NCBI RefSeq assembly: GCF_003664255.1
Contig: NZ_RCCV01000002.1
Coordinates: 126,501-190,500, forward strand
Source: Micromonospora sp. M71_S20
Lineage (GTDB): Bacteria; Actinomycetota; Actinomycetes; Mycobacteriales; Micromonosporaceae
Direction of reading: 5' to 3'
Length of the DNA stretch: 64,000 nt
Shown here: one piece after another, positions 62,543 to 64,000 of the stretch
Numbering within the stretch: position 1 is the stretch's first letter
Layout of the letters: each line of letters begins with the position of its first letter
Translations under genes and position numbers: made by a program
Notes under the pieces: model-generated
The model's input: the letters and a program-made list of their open reading frames with translations, nothing else
The model's database searches: none
Told to the model about the DNA's origin: nothing

Positions 62543-64000
62543 CAGGCGTCCCTCTCAGTCGCGGTCATGGGTTCGGTGTCCACCGGCCGCTCGGCCGGCG
62601 TCGTGCTCTGGTCCTCGCGCGGCGGGTCCGGCCGCTCGGCGGCGGGGGCGGCAGCTCGCGGTGTCGTCCCGGTGGCCGCCGCGCGGCCACGGGCGGTGCC
62701 GGCCTGGAGGGCGGACATGATCCGCCGCGCCTCCTCCGGGCTGCGCGGGGCGGGACTCTCGATCACCGGTTGCCGCAATGTCGGGCCGTCCAGCGCGGAC
62801 CGCCCCGTGCCGTCGGCGACGGACGGCTGTTCCCCGGTCGTGTTCGGGTGCCGGGGCCGGACCGCCGGGGGCCGCCGGCGGACCCGGCGGGGCAGCCCGT
62901 CGATCTGCCCGGCCGCCTCGACGGGGGCGGGACCGCCCGGGGCCGCGCCGTCCCGGCGGCCCGCGGACGGTAGGCCGGCCGGGGCCGGCCGCGCGGAGCC
63001 CGTGCCGGCGTGCGCGGCGCGGGAGGAGGCCGCAGTCCCGGTCGAGGATGCCGTGGCGGGCCCGGCGGAGCGGGCCGGGCGGGGCAGCGTGCCCAGCCGG
63101 CTCGCCCGGGCGAGCCGCCGCTCCTCCGGCGTCGCGCCGGACCGGGGCGCCACCGGCGGGCCGCCGGTCGGGGGCAGGGCGGGCTCGTCGGTGACCAGGT
63201 CGGCGGGGATGAGCACCACGGCAGTCAGCCCGCCGCCGTCGGACGGGCGCAGCCGCACCCGGACGCCGTGCCGGGCGGCGAGGCGGGCCACCACGAAGTG
63301 TCCGAGGCGGGCGGTCTCGGACGGCTCGAAGTCGGGCGAGCGGGCCAGCCGCCGGTTCGTGTCCTCCAGCGCGGCGGCGGTCATGCCCAGGCCCCGGTCG
63401 GTGATCTCCACCGCGTAGCCGTTCGCCACGTGCTGCCCGGAGACCTCCACCCGGGTCTTCGGCGGCGAGAACGCGGTGGCGTTCTCGATCAGCTCGGCGA
63501 GCAGGTGGATCACGTCGCCGACGGCCCGCCCCAGCACGCCGGCGGGTGCCACGGCGGTGATGTCGACCCGGTCGTACGACTCGACCTCGGAGATCGCGCC
63601 CCGGACCAGGTCGACCGTCGCGACCGGGTTGCGCCAGCCCCGCCCGGGGGCCGCGCCGGCCAGGATGACCAGGTCCTCGGCGTGCCGCCGCAGCCGGGTG
63701 GCGAGGTGGTCGACGCGGAACAGCTCCGCCAGCTCGTCCGGATCCTCGGTGTGCCGCTCCATCCGGTCGAGCAGCGCGAGCTGCCGGTGCACCAGCCCCT
63801 GGCTGCGCCGGGCGATGTTGAGGAACACCTCGTTGAGCCCCCGGCGCAGGGTGACCTCGTCGACGGCCGACTGCACGGCGGTGCGCTGCACCTCGGTGAA
63901 CGCCCGTGCCACCTGGCCGATCTCGTCGCCGCCGTACTCCAGCGGGGGCGCCTCCCGGGCGACGTCGACCTGCTCGCCCCGGCGCAGCCGGGCCACCACG
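62542..64000 (-). CDS. cvnA: conservon sensor histidine kinase, N terminus outside window
   Basis: The visible part has 486 codons. It opens in a HAMP-like helix (EIGQVARAFTEVQRTAVQSAVDEV), then the conservon kinase-like core LNEVFLNIARRSQGLVHRQLALLDRMERHTEDPDELAELFRVDHLATRLRRHAEDLVILAG. The ATPase has HLLAELIENATAFSPP (N-box) and ITDRGLGM (G1). The long C-terminal tail is Pro/Ala/Arg-rich and disordered. The membrane sensor part would be at higher coordinates. Confidence 0.93.
   Translation of the reverse strand, partial: VVARLRRGEQVDVAREAPPLEYGGDEIGQVARAFTEVQRTAVQSAVDEVTLRRGLNEVFLNIARRSQGLVHRQLALLDRMERHTEDPDELAELFRVDHLATRLRRHAEDLVILAGAAPGRGWRNPVATVDLVRGAISEVESYDRVDITAVAPAGVLGRAVGDVIHLLAELIENATAFSPPKTRVEVSGQHVANGYAVEITDRGLGMTAAALEDTNRRLARSPDFEPSETARLGHFVVARLAARHGVRVRLRPSDGGGLTAVVLIPADLVTDEPALPPTGGPPVAPRSGATPEERRLARASRLGTLPRPARSAGPATASSTGTAASSRAAHAGTGSARPAPAGLPSAGRRDGAAPGGPAPVEAAGQIDGLPRRVRRRPPAVRPRHPNTTGEQPSVADGTGRSALDGPTLRQPVIESPAPRSPEEARRIMSALQAGTARGRAAATGTTPRAAAPAAERPDPPREDQSTTPAERPVDTEPMTATERDA

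Overview
The window is very GC-rich (mostly above 70 %), its genes use GTG, TTG and possibly CTG starts, and many neighbours overlap as ATGA or TGATG. Gene content (conservon cvnA-D operon, septum-formation lipoprotein, agl- and xyl-type sugar operons, several small actinobacterial families) points to a filamentous actinomycete, most likely Micromonosporaceae (Micromonospora-like). It reads as chromosomal DNA with one small scar of mobile DNA next to a tRNA-Arg gene.

Layout. 1-2 kb: end of an alpha/beta hydrolase, a trypsin-fold protein that appears to have lost its catalytic His and Ser, tRNA-Arg(UCU), a truncated Lys-rich gene and a frameshifted IS5-type transposase remnant. 2-5 kb: a secreted cellulase (CBM2-GH5) behind a CebR/LacI-like operator, then a secreted seven-repeat RCC1 propeller. 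5-11.5 kb: small secreted proteins, a DinB protein, and a three-gene sensor operon (histidine kinase, degenerate kinase-like membrane protein, NarL-type regulator). 11.4-24.7 kb: GlxA-type regulator with cysteine hydrolase, acyltransferase, glycogen-debranching-type enzyme coupled to an SCP2 protein, CBS protein, PPOX/F420 protein, asd, an M16 peptidase pair and a PhoX-like protein.

24.8-26.1 kb: class I DAHP synthase preceded by what reads as a complete attenuator: a leaderless 19-residue leader peptide containing Tyr, Trp and Phe codons, alternative hairpins and a perfect intrinsic terminator. 26.1-26.8 kb is a repeat-rich gene-poor gap. 26.8-33 kb: small conserved proteins, an NlpC/P60 hydrolase and a group 2 sigma factor. 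33-35 kb: murQ-murR with a clean palindromic operator. 35-39.5 kb: thymidylate-kinase-like protein, nucleotidyltransferase, BON protein, metallophosphoesterase, a 47-residue GPGG membrane protein, TspO and a secreted M23 peptidase.

39.6-46.1 kb: an aglEFG-R-A-like alpha-glucoside uptake operon with a LacI-type operator whose left half is identical to the one before the cellulase. 46-52.7 kb: MFS transporter, AAA ATPase, and xylAB divergent from a ROK regulator. 52.8-56.4 kb: two SpoIIE-type PP2C phosphatases around a MarR regulator; the second has Asn in place of a metal-binding Asp. 56.4-61 kb: exopolysaccharide sugar transferase, a binding-protein/vWA fusion and a lactonase-type propeller. 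61.2-64 kb: a cvnDCBA conservon running off the window end.

Taken together the region is a carbon-use and signalling neighbourhood: extracellular cellulose attack, alpha-glucoside and xylose uptake and catabolism, storage-glucan turnover and cell-wall recycling, each with a local regulator. A recurring theme is enzyme-like proteins that have lost catalytic residues (trypsin fold, kinase, M16, PP2C), presumably used for binding or regulation.
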